A stretch of DNA of 64,000 nt from Deltaproteobacteria bacterium (GCA_017644045.1 JAEPMI010000008.1:310001-374000), one strand, 5' to 3'. Counted from the stretch's first letter, positions 17,706-26,280 are shown. The notes: generated from the sequence alone by a model not told the origin. Program-made: numbers and translations.

Positions 17706-18701
17706 ATGATTCGGCGGCAGGTGTGGGTGGTTCTGGCGCTCTTGGCGATCGCGCCGTTGGGAGGGGCGCCGCCCGTGGACGCGCAGGAGATCACGTACAT
17801 CCGCGTGGCGACGCTCGCGCCGGATGGGTCGCCGTGGATGCGCGTGTTCCGTGCGCTCGACACGGAGCTCGCGGAGCGGACCGGCGGGCAGCTGCGCCTG
17901 CGCATCTATGGCGGCGGTAGCCAGGGGCAGGAGAGCGACTACATCGCGAAGATGCGCGCGGGTCAGCTCGACGCGGCGGCGCTGACGTCGTCGGGGCTCT
18001 CGACGATCGTGCGGCCGGTGCTCGTGCTCGGGCTGCCGGGCATCGTGGACGACTACGCGACACTGGACCGGGTGCGGCGGCGGATGGGTCCGCGCTTCGA
18101 GCGGATCTTCGAGCGCGAAGGGTTCGTCCTGCTCGGCTGGGGCGACGTCGGCAAGGGGCGGCTCTTCAGCAAGCACCGCATCCTCCGGCCGCGCGACCTG
18201 CGACCGGCGCGCGTGTGGGCGCCGACCACGGACGTGGTCTTCAGCGAGTTCCTCTCGGTGATCGGTGCGCAGCCGCGGCGGCTCGGGGTGACCGAGGTGT
18301 ACCCGGCGCTGCAGACGGGCATGGTCGACACGGTGCCGGGCTCGGCGCTCGCGGCGGTGGCGCTGCAGTGGCACTCGCACCTCGACTACTACTCGCGTGA
18401 CCACGCGGGGATCCTGGTCGGCGCGAGCGTGATCCGGAAGAGCAAGTGGGACTCGCTCAGCGAGGAGCACCGGCAGGTGATCCGTGACGTGTCGCGGCGG
18501 GCGCACCGAGTGGCGAAGCGGATGATTCGCAGCGCGGACGACGCGGCGCTGCGAGTGGTCGAGCAGCGGATGACGGCGGTGGACACGACGCCGCATCGGG
18601 CGGAGTGGAACCGCGCGGCGCTGCGAACCCGCGACCGGCTGATGGGTCGGGTGTTCCCGCGGGCGCTCTTCGACGCGGTGCTTCGGGCCGCGGACGAGTA
18701 G
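17706..18701 (+). CDS. TRAP transporter solute-binding protein (DctP-like), orphan
   Basis: A 331-residue periplasmic protein with a signal peptide (residues 1-26, cleavage after VDA). The DctP fold is indicated by IRVATLAPDGSPW, RIYGGGSQGQE, KMRAGQLDAAA, RVWAP and EVYPALQTGMVDTVPG; the ligand-carboxylate Arg of the family is probably in ARVWAPTTD. Such proteins deliver organic acids to a DctQM membrane pair. No dctQ or dctM is in the window: upstream are the paralogue pair and alkC, and downstream is convergent pfkA. It may serve a transporter encoded elsewhere or a DctP-based sensing system. Confidence 0.85.
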   Translation: MIRRQVWVVLALLAIAPLGGAPPVDAQEITYIRVATLAPDGSPWMRVFRALDTELAERTGGQLRLRIYGGGSQGQESDYIAKMRAGQLDAAALTSSGLSTIVRPVLVLGLPGIVDDYATLDRVRRRMGPRFERIFEREGFVLLGWGDVGKGRLFSKHRILRPRDLRPARVWAPTTDVVFSEFLSVIGAQPRRLGVTEVYPALQTGMVDTVPGSALAAVALQWHSHLDYYSRDHAGILVGASVIRKSKWDSLSEEHRQVIRDVSRRAHRVAKRMIRSADDAALRVVEQRMTAVDTTPHRAEWNRAALRTRDRLMGRVFPRALFDAVLRAADE

Positions 18702-18744
18702 CCTCGACGATCAGCCTGATAGTGAGTTCTTGCGACTCTCTACC

Positions 18745-18774
18745 CACAGATGTGCGCCGTAGATGGCCTCTGTG
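18745..18774. repeat. Weak inverted repeat in convergent junction
   Basis: In the 123-base gap between the TRAP-SBP stop and the pfkA stop, CACAGA (18745-18750) pairs with TCTGTG (18769-18774). Outside it GCGACTC pairs imperfectly with GAGTCGGC. It is much weaker than the other convergent-junction repeats. The gap contains no gene. Confidence 0.3.
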
Positions 18775-18824
18775 TGCTGGTTTTGAGTCTGAGTCGGCAC
18801 TTAGGCAAATTCTGCGAACGCGGT

Positions 18825-19937
18825 TCAGTGCGCTGGATCGGGGGCGGCGCCGAGCTCGATGCCGACGGCGCGGGCGGCGCCGACGAGCTCGCCGTCGGGG
18901 GGGACGAGCTTGGGCTTGGCGCAGGCTTCGGCGAGCGGGACGCTCCGCATGGTGGTGCCCCGGAGGACGACGAGGCGGCCGGTGCGGCCCTCGGCGCAGA
19001 GCTGAGCGGCGCGCACGCCGAAGCGGGTGCCGAGGAGTCGGTCGAAGGCCGAGGGAGTGCCGCCCCGCTGGAGGTGGCCGAGCACGGTGACGCGGATGTC
19101 CATGTCCACGCGGGTCTCCAGCAAGGCCTTGAGGCGAACGCCGGCGCCAGCGAGTCGTGGCGCGTGGCCGACCTTCGCCTCGATCGTGGAGACCTGCTCG
19201 CCGATGGGACAGGCGCCTTCGCCGACGACGACGATCGAGAAGGTGGTGCCGCTCTCGCTACGCTCGCGGATCTTCGCGGCGACCCGGTCCACGTCGTAGT
19301 GGATCTCGGGGATCAGGATCACGTCGGCGCCGCCGGCGATGCCCGCGCAGAGGCTGATCCAGCCGGCGTGGCGCCCCATGAGCTCGAGGATCATCACGCG
19401 GTCGTGTGACTCGGCGGTCGCGTGCAGGTTGTCGATGGCCCAGGTCGCGTTGCCCACGGCGGTGTCGAGGCCGAAGGTGAAGTCGGTGGTGTCGAGGTCG
19501 TTGTCGATGGTCTTCGGCACACCGACGACGGGAATGCCGAGCTCCTCGAACTTCAGCCCGATGGCCATCGTGCCGTCGCCGCCGACCAGCACGAGCACGT
19601 CGATCGCGAGGTCCTTCAGCCGCTTCCGCACCACGTCCGAGCGGTCGAGCAGCTCGGTCTCGCCCGCGTCGTTCTTCACCGGGAAGGCGAAGGGGTTGCC
19701 GCGGTTGGAGCAGCCGAGAACGCTGCCACCGCGGGGGAGGATCCCTCGCACGTCGCCCGGACCGAGCGCGTGCACCCGGCCGTCGACCAGCCCTTCGAAG
19801 CCGTCTTCGGAACCGTAGACCTCGAGGCCGAGCGCGGTCGCCTGCTTCGTGAAGGCGCGCAGGACCGGGTTCAGACCGGGCGCGTCACCGCCGCCGGTGA
19901 GGATGCAGACGCGCTTCACGTTCGTCGGGGTCGGCAT
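18825..19937 (-). CDS. pfkA: 6-phosphofructokinase, probably ATP-dependent
   Basis: A 370-residue PFK phosphorylating fructose 6-phosphate in glycolysis. Visible motifs are the N-terminal GGGDAPGLN, GGDGT (the Gly after GGD favours ATP; PPi enzymes have Asp there), PKTIDNDLDTTDF with the catalytic Asp, MGRHAGW and GHLQRGG. The combination GGDGT with PKTIDND is typical of group III ATP-PFKs. ATG at 19937 is chosen over GTG 19958. The gene lies 48 bases after rlmB in a minus-strand run (coiled-coil protein, pyrF, rlmB, pfkA) and ends at a convergent junction with the TRAP protein. Confidence 0.92.
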   Translation of the reverse strand: MPTPTNVKRVCILTGGGDAPGLNPVLRAFTKQATALGLEVYGSEDGFEGLVDGRVHALGPGDVRGILPRGGSVLGCSNRGNPFAFPVKNDAGETELLDRSDVVRKRLKDLAIDVLVLVGGDGTMAIGLKFEELGIPVVGVPKTIDNDLDTTDFTFGLDTAVGNATWAIDNLHATAESHDRVMILELMGRHAGWISLCAGIAGGADVILIPEIHYDVDRVAAKIRERSESGTTFSIVVVGEGACPIGEQVSTIEAKVGHAPRLAGAGVRLKALLETRVDMDIRVTVLGHLQRGGTPSAFDRLLGTRFGVRAAQLCAEGRTGRLVVLRGTTMRSVPLAEACAKPKLVPPDGELVGAARAVGIELGAAPDPAH

Positions 19938-19985
19938 GCGTTCGTATCCCCGAGCCACCCGCTCGGCGCAAGCAGCGAGCGCGCG

Positions 19986-20759
19986 TCAGCGGGTGCGGCT
20001 GGCTTCGTAGAGCGCGATGCCGGTCGCCACCGAGGCGTTCAGCGAGTCGAAGTCGCCGGCCTGCGGGATCGAGGCGATCCGGTGGCAGCGCTCGCGGACC
20101 ATGCGGCGCAGGCCCTTGCCCTCGGAGCCGACCACCACGACCCGACCGAGCGGCGCGGGACCGAGCGCGTCGATGGTGACGTCCCCGTCCGCGGCGAGGC
20201 CGACGATCTCGAGGCCGTGCTCGCCGATCATCTGGAGCGTGCGCTGGAGGTTCGGCACCTCGGCGATGCGCGCGCGTTCGGTCGCGCCGGCGGACGCACG
20301 GACCACGGCTGGGCTCAGCGTCGCGCTTCGATGGCGCGGCACGAGCACCCCGTCGGCGCCGAAGACCAGGGCGCTGCGGATGATCGCGCCGAAGTTCTGT
20401 GGGTCGGTGATCTCGTCGAGGGCGACGAGCAGCGGCGCCTCCAGCTCGAGGAGCGACTCGACCGAGCGATAGGGGTAGGGCGGACCCGAGCCGATCACTC
20501 CCTGGTGCCGCACGCCCTTGGCGCGCTGGTCGAGCTCTTCGCGGCTGGTGGTGGTGATCGGCACGCCCGCCTTGTCAGCGGCCGACTGCAGCTCGGGCAG
20601 CTTCTGGAGCGCGGCCTTCTCGACGTAGACCTGGTCCACCGTGCCGCCGGCCAGCCCCTCGAGAATGAAGCGGCGCCCCACGATGAGGCGGCGCCCACCT
20701 TCCTTCTGTGGGGACTTCCCCCGAGGCTTTCCCCGGCCCTTCGAGGAGCGACGGCTCAC
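19986..20759 (-). CDS. rlmB: RlmB/TrmH-family rRNA 2'-O-methyltransferase
   Basis: A 257-residue SPOUT methyltransferase. A basic, Gly/Lys-rich N-terminal tail (20 residues) precedes the SpoU substrate-binding domain (about residues 24-100). The three SpoU motifs follow: DEITDPQNFGAIIRSA (motif 1, catalytic Asn/Arg), VVVGSEGKGLRR (motif 2) and IPQAGDFDSLNASVATGI (motif 3, knot and SAM site). It probably makes Gm2251 in 23S rRNA, as RlmB does. The GTG start at 20759 overlaps the pyrF stop (GTGA), so expression is coupled to pyrF. Confidence 0.9.
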   Translation of the reverse strand: MSRRSSKGRGKPRGKSPQKEGGRRLIVGRRFILEGLAGGTVDQVYVEKAALQKLPELQSAADKAGVPITTTSREELDQRAKGVRHQGVIGSGPPYPYRSVESLLELEAPLLVALDEITDPQNFGAIIRSALVFGADGVLVPRHRSATLSPAVVRASAGATERARIAEVPNLQRTLQMIGEHGLEIVGLAADGDVTIDALGPAPLGRVVVVGSEGKGLRRMVRERCHRIASIPQAGDFDSLNASVATGIALYEASRTR

Positions 20760-21451
20760 GAAGCGATCTCGTCCGCGATCGACCGGGCCGCGGCGACCGG
20801 ATCGTCGGCCAGTCGAATCGGTCGACCGATGACCAGGAGGTCGGCGCCCGAAGCGCGGGCCTCGGCGGGCGTCGCGGTGCGGCGCTGGTCACCGGTGGCG
20901 CTGCCCTTCGGGCGTACGCCGGGGACGACGAGGGTGGCGTTCGGCATCTCCGCTCGGAGCGCCGCGACCTCGTGGGGCGAGCAGACGAAGCCGTCCACGC
21001 CCGACCCGTGCGCCACGGCGGCCAGCCGGCTCACCGCCTCGGCCGGGGCCCCCACGAGCCCGATCGCGTCGAGCTCACCCTGGTCGAGACTGGTCAGCAC
21101 GGTGACCGCCAGCAGCTGCGTGTCGGTGCCCTGCGCTGCCTCCGCCGCCGCCGCCAGGGCCGCCGGGCCGGCGGAGGCGTGAACGGTCAGGTAGCGCACT
21201 CCCATCCGAGCGGCAGAGCGCACCGCGCTCGCCACCGTGGCTGGGATGTCGTGCACCTTCAGGTCGAGGAAGCAGGCTGCGCCTGCGTCGTGGACGGCTG
21301 CCACCGCCGCCGGTCCGACGGCGGTGAAGAGCTCGAGCCCCACCTTGTAGACACCCACGTGGGTGCCCAACCGGTCGAGCCACGTCCGCGCCTCGTCGAT
21401 CGTCGATACATCGAGCGGAAACACGATGCGTTCGTGAGCCGACGGGGCCAC
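20756..21451 (-). CDS. pyrF: Orotidine 5'-phosphate decarboxylase
   Basis: 231 residues, normal for the family. It catalyses OMP to UMP, the last step of de novo UMP synthesis. The catalytic tetrad region is LDLKVHDIPATV (about residues 62-73, D-x-K-x-x-D). The N-terminal PLDVST and the phosphate-binding VVPGVRPKG and IGRPI segments are present. It lies 29 bases after the coiled-coil membrane protein and overlaps rlmB by 4 bases. No other pyrimidine genes are nearby. Confidence 0.95.
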   Translation of the reverse strand: MAPSAHERIVFPLDVSTIDEARTWLDRLGTHVGVYKVGLELFTAVGPAAVAAVHDAGAACFLDLKVHDIPATVASAVRSAARMGVRYLTVHASAGPAALAAAAEAAQGTDTQLLAVTVLTSLDQGELDAIGLVGAPAEAVSRLAAVAHGSGVDGFVCSPHEVAALRAEMPNATLVVPGVRPKGSATGDQRRTATPAEARASGADLLVIGRPIRLADDPVAAARSIADEIAS

Positions 21452-21480
21452 GGAGTCGTTCTCAGGCTGTCAGACGGCCG

Positions 21481-22248
21481 TCAGAGGCCGTCGAGACCGG
21501 CCAGCGGGTCATCACTGATCCCGCCGCCGCCACCACCGCCGCCGCGCATGCCGCCGCCGCCGCCGCCACCGCGTCGGGCCCGTCGGGTCCGGCGTCGGGT
21601 CGTCGTCTCGGCTTCCATCTCGGCTGCAGCAGCCTCGGCTGCGGCGCGCGCCTCTTCCTCGGCGCGACGACGCTCTTCCTCGGCCTCACGGCGAGCCTGA
21701 GCCTCGGCGGCCGCCTGCTCGCGGGCCTCCTGGGCCTCCCGAGCGACGCGGTCGGCCTGCTCCTGGGCGAGGCGCTCACGCTCGGCGCTCTCCTCGAGCA
21801 TCGGCTGAATCAGACCGAAGTAGGACCCAGCGCCGACACCGAGCAGGACGACCACCAGGGCGGCGATGACGCCGGGGTGGATGCCCTTTTTCTTCTCGGC
21901 GGCCGCCTTGGCCATCTCGCGCTCGTGGGCGAGCAGGCGCTCCTGCTCGGAGGCGCGGGCCTTGGCTTCCTCCTCGAGGCGGACACGGAGCTCGTGCTCC
22001 TCCCGCTCGCGGCGGATGCGCTCTTCCTCGTCACGCTTGGCGCGTTCCTCGGCTTGGCGTGCCTCTTCTTCGGCGCGGACGCGGGCTTCTTCTTCCTCGC
22101 GCTTGCGCCGTTCCTCTTCTTCCTTCTGGCGACGCGCGTCTTCTTCGCGCTGACGGGCTTCCTCTTCCTCCTCGGCGATGCGATCCTCTTCGAGGTTCAT
22201 CAACTCCTTGAGGTTGAAGAGAACGGACGATTCCTTTTCGTCGGACAT
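21481..22248 (-). CDS. Coiled-coil, single-pass membrane protein with Gly-rich tail
   Basis: 255 residues of striking composition. Residues 1-20 are ordinary (LFNLKELMNLEE). Residues 20-120 are an uninterrupted Glu/Arg/Lys coiled coil. One membrane helix follows (about 123-143, VIAALVVVLLGVGAGSYFG), then a second charged/Ala-rich coiled coil, an Arg cluster (RRRTRRARR) and two poly-Gly runs before SDDPLAGLDGL. The ATG at 22248 has AGGAA just upstream. A likely topology is cytoplasmic N-terminus and periplasmic C-terminus. The arrangement recalls the charged linker - helix - Gly-rich part of the pseudokinase at 30611-32506. Function is unknown. Confidence 0.75.
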   Translation of the reverse strand: MSDEKESSVLFNLKELMNLEEDRIAEEEEEARQREEDARRQKEEEERRKREEEEARVRAEEEARQAEERAKRDEEERIRREREEHELRVRLEEEAKARASEQERLLAHEREMAKAAAEKKKGIHPGVIAALVVVLLGVGAGSYFGLIQPMLEESAERERLAQEQADRVAREAQEAREQAAAEAQARREAEEERRRAEEEARAAAEAAAAEMEAETTTRRRTRRARRGGGGGGGMRGGGGGGGGISDDPLAGLDGL

Positions 22249-22336
22249 CAAGTTCCTCGTGGCTGGGGTTTGGGGGGACCCCCGCGCTGGCGCCGGAAGG
22301 CTAGCAGCCCCGATCCTTGGATGTCAACGCTGCTGT

Positions 22337-22369
22337 AGCCCAGTTGCGTTCGGAATCACTGGGCTTTTT
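22337..22369 (+). terminator. Rho-independent terminator on plus strand with no upstream gene
   Basis: AGCCCAGT (22337-22344) pairs with ACTGGGCT (22358-22365) across a 13-base loop and is followed by TTTTT. The orientation is plus, yet the nearest upstream plus-strand gene is more than 3 kb away and the flanking gene runs on minus. It may end a short plus-strand RNA starting after about 22249, or be a leader hairpin for the lipoprotein at 22453. Confidence 0.6.
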
Positions 22370-22452
22370 GACGAAGTGACGCGACCGGGGCACCACGAAT
22401 ATCCCAAACCATGGGCCTGCCGGTGGGCGGCCGTCGTGGTATCTTCGCCCCG

Positions 22453-22857
22453 ATGCGCACCCTCCACCCTGCCGCGCTCGGAGCCCTGGTGTCCTTGGCC
22501 TTCGCCTGCGGTGGCGGGGAGACCGGCCTCGGACCGGGTGAGACGTGTGTTCGTTCCTTCGAATGCGCGCCAGGATTGGCGTGCGTTCTGGGCACCTGTA
22601 GCTCCGACCCGACCATGATCGGCGGAACGGTCCCGGACGGGGGCATCGACGTGGATCTCGGCCCGCAGCCGGACATGGGGGAGCCGCCCGACATGGGTCC
22701 GCAGCCGGACCTCGGCCCGCCCCCGGATCTCGGTCCGGAGCCGGACATGTTCACGCCGGAGCCGGACATGTTCACGCCAGAGCCGGATATGTTCACGCCG
22801 GAGCCGGACATGTTCACGCCGGAGCCCGACATGTTCGTCGAGGCGGACGGCGGCTGA
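22453..22857 (+). CDS. Small lipoprotein with EPDMFTP tandem repeats
   Basis: 134 residues. The ATG at 22453 gives a signal peptide with lipobox LAFAC. Next is a small Cys-rich part (GETCVRSFECAPGLACVLGTCSS), similar to short disulfide modules in myxobacterial surface proteins. The rest is Pro/Asp/Met-rich, ending in five copies of PEPDMFT-like units encoded by a 21-base DNA repeat. Probably an extended, unstructured surface linker. No catalytic features are seen. It is convergent with mlaD across a 68-base gap holding a hairpin. Confidence 0.75.
   Translation: MRTLHPAALGALVSLAFACGGGETGLGPGETCVRSFECAPGLACVLGTCSSDPTMIGGTVPDGGIDVDLGPQPDMGEPPDMGPQPDLGPPPDLGPEPDMFTPEPDMFTPEPDMFTPEPDMFTPEPDMFVEADGG
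22735..22839 (+). repeat. 21-base tandem repeat, five copies, in lipoprotein gene
   Basis: The unit CCGGAGCCGGACATGTTCACG is repeated from 22735. Copies 1-4 differ by one or two bases each and copy 5 is incomplete after 22836. It encodes PEPDMFT. Near-identity suggests recent slippage or expansion and possible length variation between strains. Confidence 0.9.
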
Positions 22858-22863
22858 GGTTCT

Positions 22864-22887
22864 CGGGGGATCTCGAAGAATCCCCCG
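22864..22887. terminator. Hairpin between convergent lipoprotein gene and mlaD
   Basis: CGGGGGAT (22864-22871) pairs with ATCCCCCG (22880-22887) over an 8-base loop, 7 bases after the lipoprotein stop. It lacks a T-run on either strand, so it would be a non-canonical, possibly bidirectional stop. Confidence 0.45.
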
Positions 22888-22925
22888 CGCTACGTCCTCA
22901 GGTTCCGTTCGCAGCAGCGGAGGCG

Positions 22926-23906
22926 CTACTCGCGCCAGAAGAGCTTCCAGGGGTTGTGCTTCAGGTCGCGAAGCATCTCCTGGACGTCGTCGTAGACCTC
23001 TTCGTCCATCAGGAACGCGCCGACGGTCCCGCGACCGGAGCGGATGTGCGCGACGATCTCGCGGGCGTCGTTCACCGAGCGCTCGGCCTCCGCGAGGATC
23101 TCCTGGATCTGCTGGCGCTGCTCGGGCCCGAGGGTGTCCATCGCGTCGTCGGCCTTCGTCGCGAGGCTGCGCACATCCGTCATGATCGGGTCGATGTCGC
23201 GCGAGACTCGGGCGAGGGTGCCGTCGAGGTTTCGGAGCACCCGCTGGACGCGGCCGTTCATCGTGTCGTTGGCCGTGGTCAGCAGCTCGTTCGTCTGCGA
23301 CGTCGCCGTCTCGATGTTCTCCATCACACGGTCGAGCCGGTCGTCGTGCTCGGCGAAGAAGGCGTCCGCGCGGCGGATCATGCTGGCGGCGGAGCTCAGG
23401 AGATCGCCGAGGTCTTCGCGGTTCTCCCGAAGCAGGCGCGTCATGCCCTCGAGCAGCTCGTAGGCCATGGCGAACGCGAGATCGAGACGGGGCGGATCGA
23501 CGCCCTCGACCACGGCGCCGTCCTCGAGGTGGGGCTTCTCCGGGTCGCCGGGATCGATGGAGATGATGGACTCGCCGAGCACGCTCTGACTCGTCACGTA
23601 GAAGAGCGCGTCCTCGTGAATGGTCTCCTGGACCTCGGTGTCGATGCGGACGTGCATCCGGATCATCGGGCGACGACCGGTGTCGGGGTCGAGCTTCTGG
23701 CCCCAGTACTCGATGCCTTCGACCTCTCCGACGCGGATGCTGCCGATGTTCACGGACGCACCCGGCTGTACGCTCCCCGGGTTGTCGAAGTCGACGTAGA
23801 CCGAGTACTGGTCGCCGAGCTCGACACCGCCGAGCACGAAGATGAAGCCGCCCAGGAGGGCGATGGCCACCAGGATCAGTAGGCCGACGCGAACCTCGAC
23901 GCTCAT
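22926..23906 (-). CDS. mlaD: MlaD/MCE-domain lipid-binding protein
   Basis: A 326-residue protein with an N-terminal membrane anchor (residues 6-27) and one MCE domain (about 35-145, with GVELGDQYSVYVDFDNPGSVQPGASV and VTSQSVLGES). Its long helical C-terminal half (about 165-320) probably forms a periplasmic needle or coiled-coil extension. MCE proteins form hexameric rings that carry phospholipids or other lipids between inner and outer membranes. It is the last gene of a five-gene minus-strand operon with two ATPases and two MlaE permeases. No mlaC or mlaB is present, so a tunnel-like PqiB/YebT/Mce1 mode rather than a shuttle is possible. The ending NPWKLFWRE is a common MlaD-family tail. 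Confidence 0.9.
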   Translation of the reverse strand: MSVEVRVGLLILVAIALLGGFIFVLGGVELGDQYSVYVDFDNPGSVQPGASVNIGSIRVGEVEGIEYWGQKLDPDTGRRPMIRMHVRIDTEVQETIHEDALFYVTSQSVLGESIISIDPGDPEKPHLEDGAVVEGVDPPRLDLAFAMAYELLEGMTRLLRENREDLGDLLSSAASMIRRADAFFAEHDDRLDRVMENIETATSQTNELLTTANDTMNGRVQRVLRNLDGTLARVSRDIDPIMTDVRSLATKADDAMDTLGPEQRQQIQEILAEAERSVNDAREIVAHIRSGRGTVGAFLMDEEVYDDVQEMLRDLKHNPWKLFWRE

Positions 23907-23931
23907 GAACGCACCTCTGGGGTCGCGGGCG

Positions 23932-24678
23932 TCATACTTCCATCGGCCCTTCGGCGCGGCCGTCGATGAACTGCCGAACGACCGGGTCGTCGGTCTTCCG
24001 GAAGTCCTCGGGAGTCCCGAGCAATCTCACGGTGCCCTTGTACAACATCGCGATCCGGTCCGCGATGGCGAAGATGGAGACGAGGTCGTGGCTGACCACG
24101 ATGCTGGTCACGCCGAATTCGTCGCAGAGCCGGCGGATCAGCTCATCGGTGCGACGCGCGCTCACCGGGTCGAGGCTGGTGGTGGGCTCGTCGAAGAGCA
24201 CGTACTCCGGGTCCAAGGTCAGCGCCCGGGCGATGGCCACCCGCTTGCGCATGCCGTCCCCGAGCTGGGCTGGGTACGCATCGGCGAAGTCCTGCATGTG
24301 GACCTGCTCGAGCCGGCGCCGGGCGTCGGCCATGGCCTCCTTCATGCTCATCCCCTTGTGCTTCCGAAGGGGCAGCGCGACGTTCTCGGCGCAGCTCATC
24401 GAGTCGAAGAGGGTCGAGCTCTGGAAGACCATCGCGCACTTCATCCGGACCGGGTAGAGCGCCTTCTCGTCGAGCCGGGAGACCTCGTGGTCGCCCAGAT
24501 AGATGTTGCCCTCGTCCGGACGGAGCAGCCCGACGAGGTGCTTGATGAGCACGCTCTTGCCGACGCCGGAGGCGCCGATCACGAAGAAGCACTCGCCGTC
24601 CTCGACGGTGACGTCGACGCCCTTCAGCACGACCTTCGGCCCGAAGGACTTGTGGATGTTCTCGAAGCGGATGGGCAT
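23932..24678 (-). CDS. mlaF: MCE-system ABC ATPase, copy 1 (degenerate signature motif)
   Basis: 248 residues, MlaF type. Walker A is GASGVGKS (35-42), Q-loop MVFQSST (Q86), Walker B VLFDEP with catalytic Glu164, and the H-loop VVSHD with His197. The signature that should read LSGGM/Q is LGDGM (139-143), losing the ATP-contacting Ser and one Gly. The partner ATPase at 26280 has the opposite pattern: intact signature, no H-loop His. This implies the two pair as a heterodimer with one consensus and one degenerate site. It lies 4 bases after mlaE copy 1 and 25 bases before mlaD. Confidence 0.92.
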   Translation of the reverse strand: MPIRFENIHKSFGPKVVLKGVDVTVEDGECFFVIGASGVGKSVLIKHLVGLLRPDEGNIYLGDHEVSRLDEKALYPVRMKCAMVFQSSTLFDSMSCAENVALPLRKHKGMSMKEAMADARRRLEQVHMQDFADAYPAQLGDGMRKRVAIARALTLDPEYVLFDEPTTSLDPVSARRTDELIRRLCDEFGVTSIVVSHDLVSIFAIADRIAMLYKGTVRLLGTPEDFRKTDDPVVRQFIDGRAEGPMEV

Positions 24679-24682
24679 GCCG

Positions 24683-25483
24683 CTACATCGGTCCCACGCC
24701 GGGCACGAGGAAGTAGCCGACCGTGCTGATGATCAGGTTGAGGACGATGATGGCGAAGCAGGAGCCGACGACCGCCTCGGTGGTGGCCCAGCCCACGCCC
24801 TCGGAGCCGCCGAAGGTCGCGAGGCCGCGCTGCGCGGAGACGATGGCGATGGCCGCGCCGTAGACGAGGCACTTGAGGAACCCGAGCACCAGGTCGCCGA
24901 GGTTCAGGTACATCAGGTTGTTGAAGGTGTGCGGGTTCACGTCGAAGCTCACGAACGCGACGAGCATCCCGGCGCCGTAGGCCACGAAGCCGCCGATCAC
25001 GAGGATGACGGTGCCCATGATCACGCACGCGATGAAGCGCGGGACGACCAGGTAGTCGATGGGGTCGGCGGCGCACATCCGCAGCGCGTCGACCTGGTCG
25101 GTGACCACCATCGAGCCGATCTCGGCGGCGATGCCCGCGCCGACGCGGGTGGCGAGCGGGAGCGCGCCGACGGAGGCGGCGAGGTCGCGCACCAGCAGCT
25201 TGAGGTAGGTCGCGCCCATGAGGCTGAAGTCGGGCAGGAGCTTCTTCGACTGCAGTCCAGTCTGGAACGTGATGATGGCGCCGATGAAGGCCATCGTGAT
25301 GCACATGAAGAAGAGCGACTCGTTCCCGACGTGGAACATCTGCCGCGCGATCTCGCCCTTCTCCCGCTTACCGCGGAAGAGGTAGTAGAGCGTCTTGGTG
25401 AACACTCGCCACACCGCGCGGAAGTCCTTCAGGACGTTGATGGCGGCCTCGAAGAGACCGACGTCTTTGGAGCGTACGGTCAA
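24683..25483 (-). CDS. mlaE: MlaE-family permease, copy 1
   Basis: A 266-residue integral membrane protein of the MlaE/YrbE family with five or six helices. The family signature EIGSMVVTDQVDALRM is present, as is the ATPase-coupling helix region IARQMFHVGNESLFF. A TTG start at 25483 overlaps the stop of the second permease (TTGA), and no Shine-Dalgarno is visible, so translation depends on coupling. It would form the membrane core through which lipids pass to MlaD. Two different MlaE copies in one operon favour a heterodimer, as with actinobacterial YrbEA/YrbEB. Confidence 0.9.
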   Translation of the reverse strand: MTVRSKDVGLFEAAINVLKDFRAVWRVFTKTLYYLFRGKREKGEIARQMFHVGNESLFFMCITMAFIGAIITFQTGLQSKKLLPDFSLMGATYLKLLVRDLAASVGALPLATRVGAGIAAEIGSMVVTDQVDALRMCAADPIDYLVVPRFIACVIMGTVILVIGGFVAYGAGMLVAFVSFDVNPHTFNNLMYLNLGDLVLGFLKCLVYGAAIAIVSAQRGLATFGGSEGVGWATTEAVVGSCFAIIVLNLIISTVGYFLVPGVGPM

Positions 25484-26280
25484 TCGAGGATGAAGGTGGA
25501 GAAGTAGTCCATGATGAAGATGCCGGCCGCGGCGGCGACGACCGAGGCGTTCACCGAGCGGCCGACGCCCGGGGCGCCGCCCTTGGTCTGGAGGCCGTAG
25601 TAGCAGCTGGTCAGAGCGATCATGATGCCGAAGAGGCCGCTCTTGATGAGCCCGACCCAGAAGTCCCAGGGCTCGAGGCGCTCGACGGCCGAGGCCCAGA
25701 AGACGCGCGGATCGACGTCGAGGAGCATGTCGGCAGTGAGCATGGCGCCGCCGATGGCGATGGCATCTCCGATGACGCAGAGCAGGACCATCATCGAGAC
25801 CATCGCGAGGCAGCGCGGGACCACGAGGTAGGCGATGGGGTCGATGGCCAGTGCGCGGAGCGCGTCGATCTGGTCGGTGACCTTCATGGTGCCGAGCTCG
25901 GCGGTGTTGTTGGCGCCGACGCGGCCGTTGAAGATCAGACCGATGAGGAGCGGGCCGAGCTCGCGAATGGTGGTGAAGGTCGCCGCCCAACCGACGAAGC
26001 TGGTCGCCTGCACCTGCTCCACGAAGGGTGCCGCCTGGATGACCATGATGCCGCCGGTGAACGCGGCGGTCGCCGCGATGATGGGCACGGAGCGCACGCC
26101 CATCCGGTTCATGTTCCGGAAGAGCTCGTGGCGGTCGATCTGACCGGGCGTGAGCCGACGGAGGATCTTGCCCGCCAGGATCGACAGACCGCCGACCTGT
26201 TTGGCCATCACCAGGATCGCCGCGCCGATCTTGGCGGGGAGCAGGAGCCAGAACGGGGTCTTCGCGGGAGCGGCGCTCAT
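25480..26280 (-). CDS. mlaE: MlaE-family permease, copy 2
   Basis: 266 residues, the same length as copy 1 but clearly diverged. The family motif reads ELGTMKVTDQIDALRA, and the coupling segment is FRNMNRMGVRSVPII. It has a slightly longer N-terminus before the first helix. The start ATG overlaps the stop of the upstream ATPase (ATGA) and its own stop overlaps copy 1 (TTGA), so ATPase 2, permease 2 and permease 1 are tightly coupled. In a heterodimer it would provide one half of the lipid path. Confidence 0.9.
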   Translation of the reverse strand: MSAAPAKTPFWLLLPAKIGAAILVMAKQVGGLSILAGKILRRLTPGQIDRHELFRNMNRMGVRSVPIIAATAAFTGGIMVIQAAPFVEQVQATSFVGWAATFTTIRELGPLLIGLIFNGRVGANNTAELGTMKVTDQIDALRALAIDPIAYLVVPRCLAMVSMMVLLCVIGDAIAIGGAMLTADMLLDVDPRVFWASAVERLEPWDFWVGLIKSGLFGIMIALTSCYYGLQTKGGAPGVGRSVNASVVAAAAGIFIMDYFSTFILD

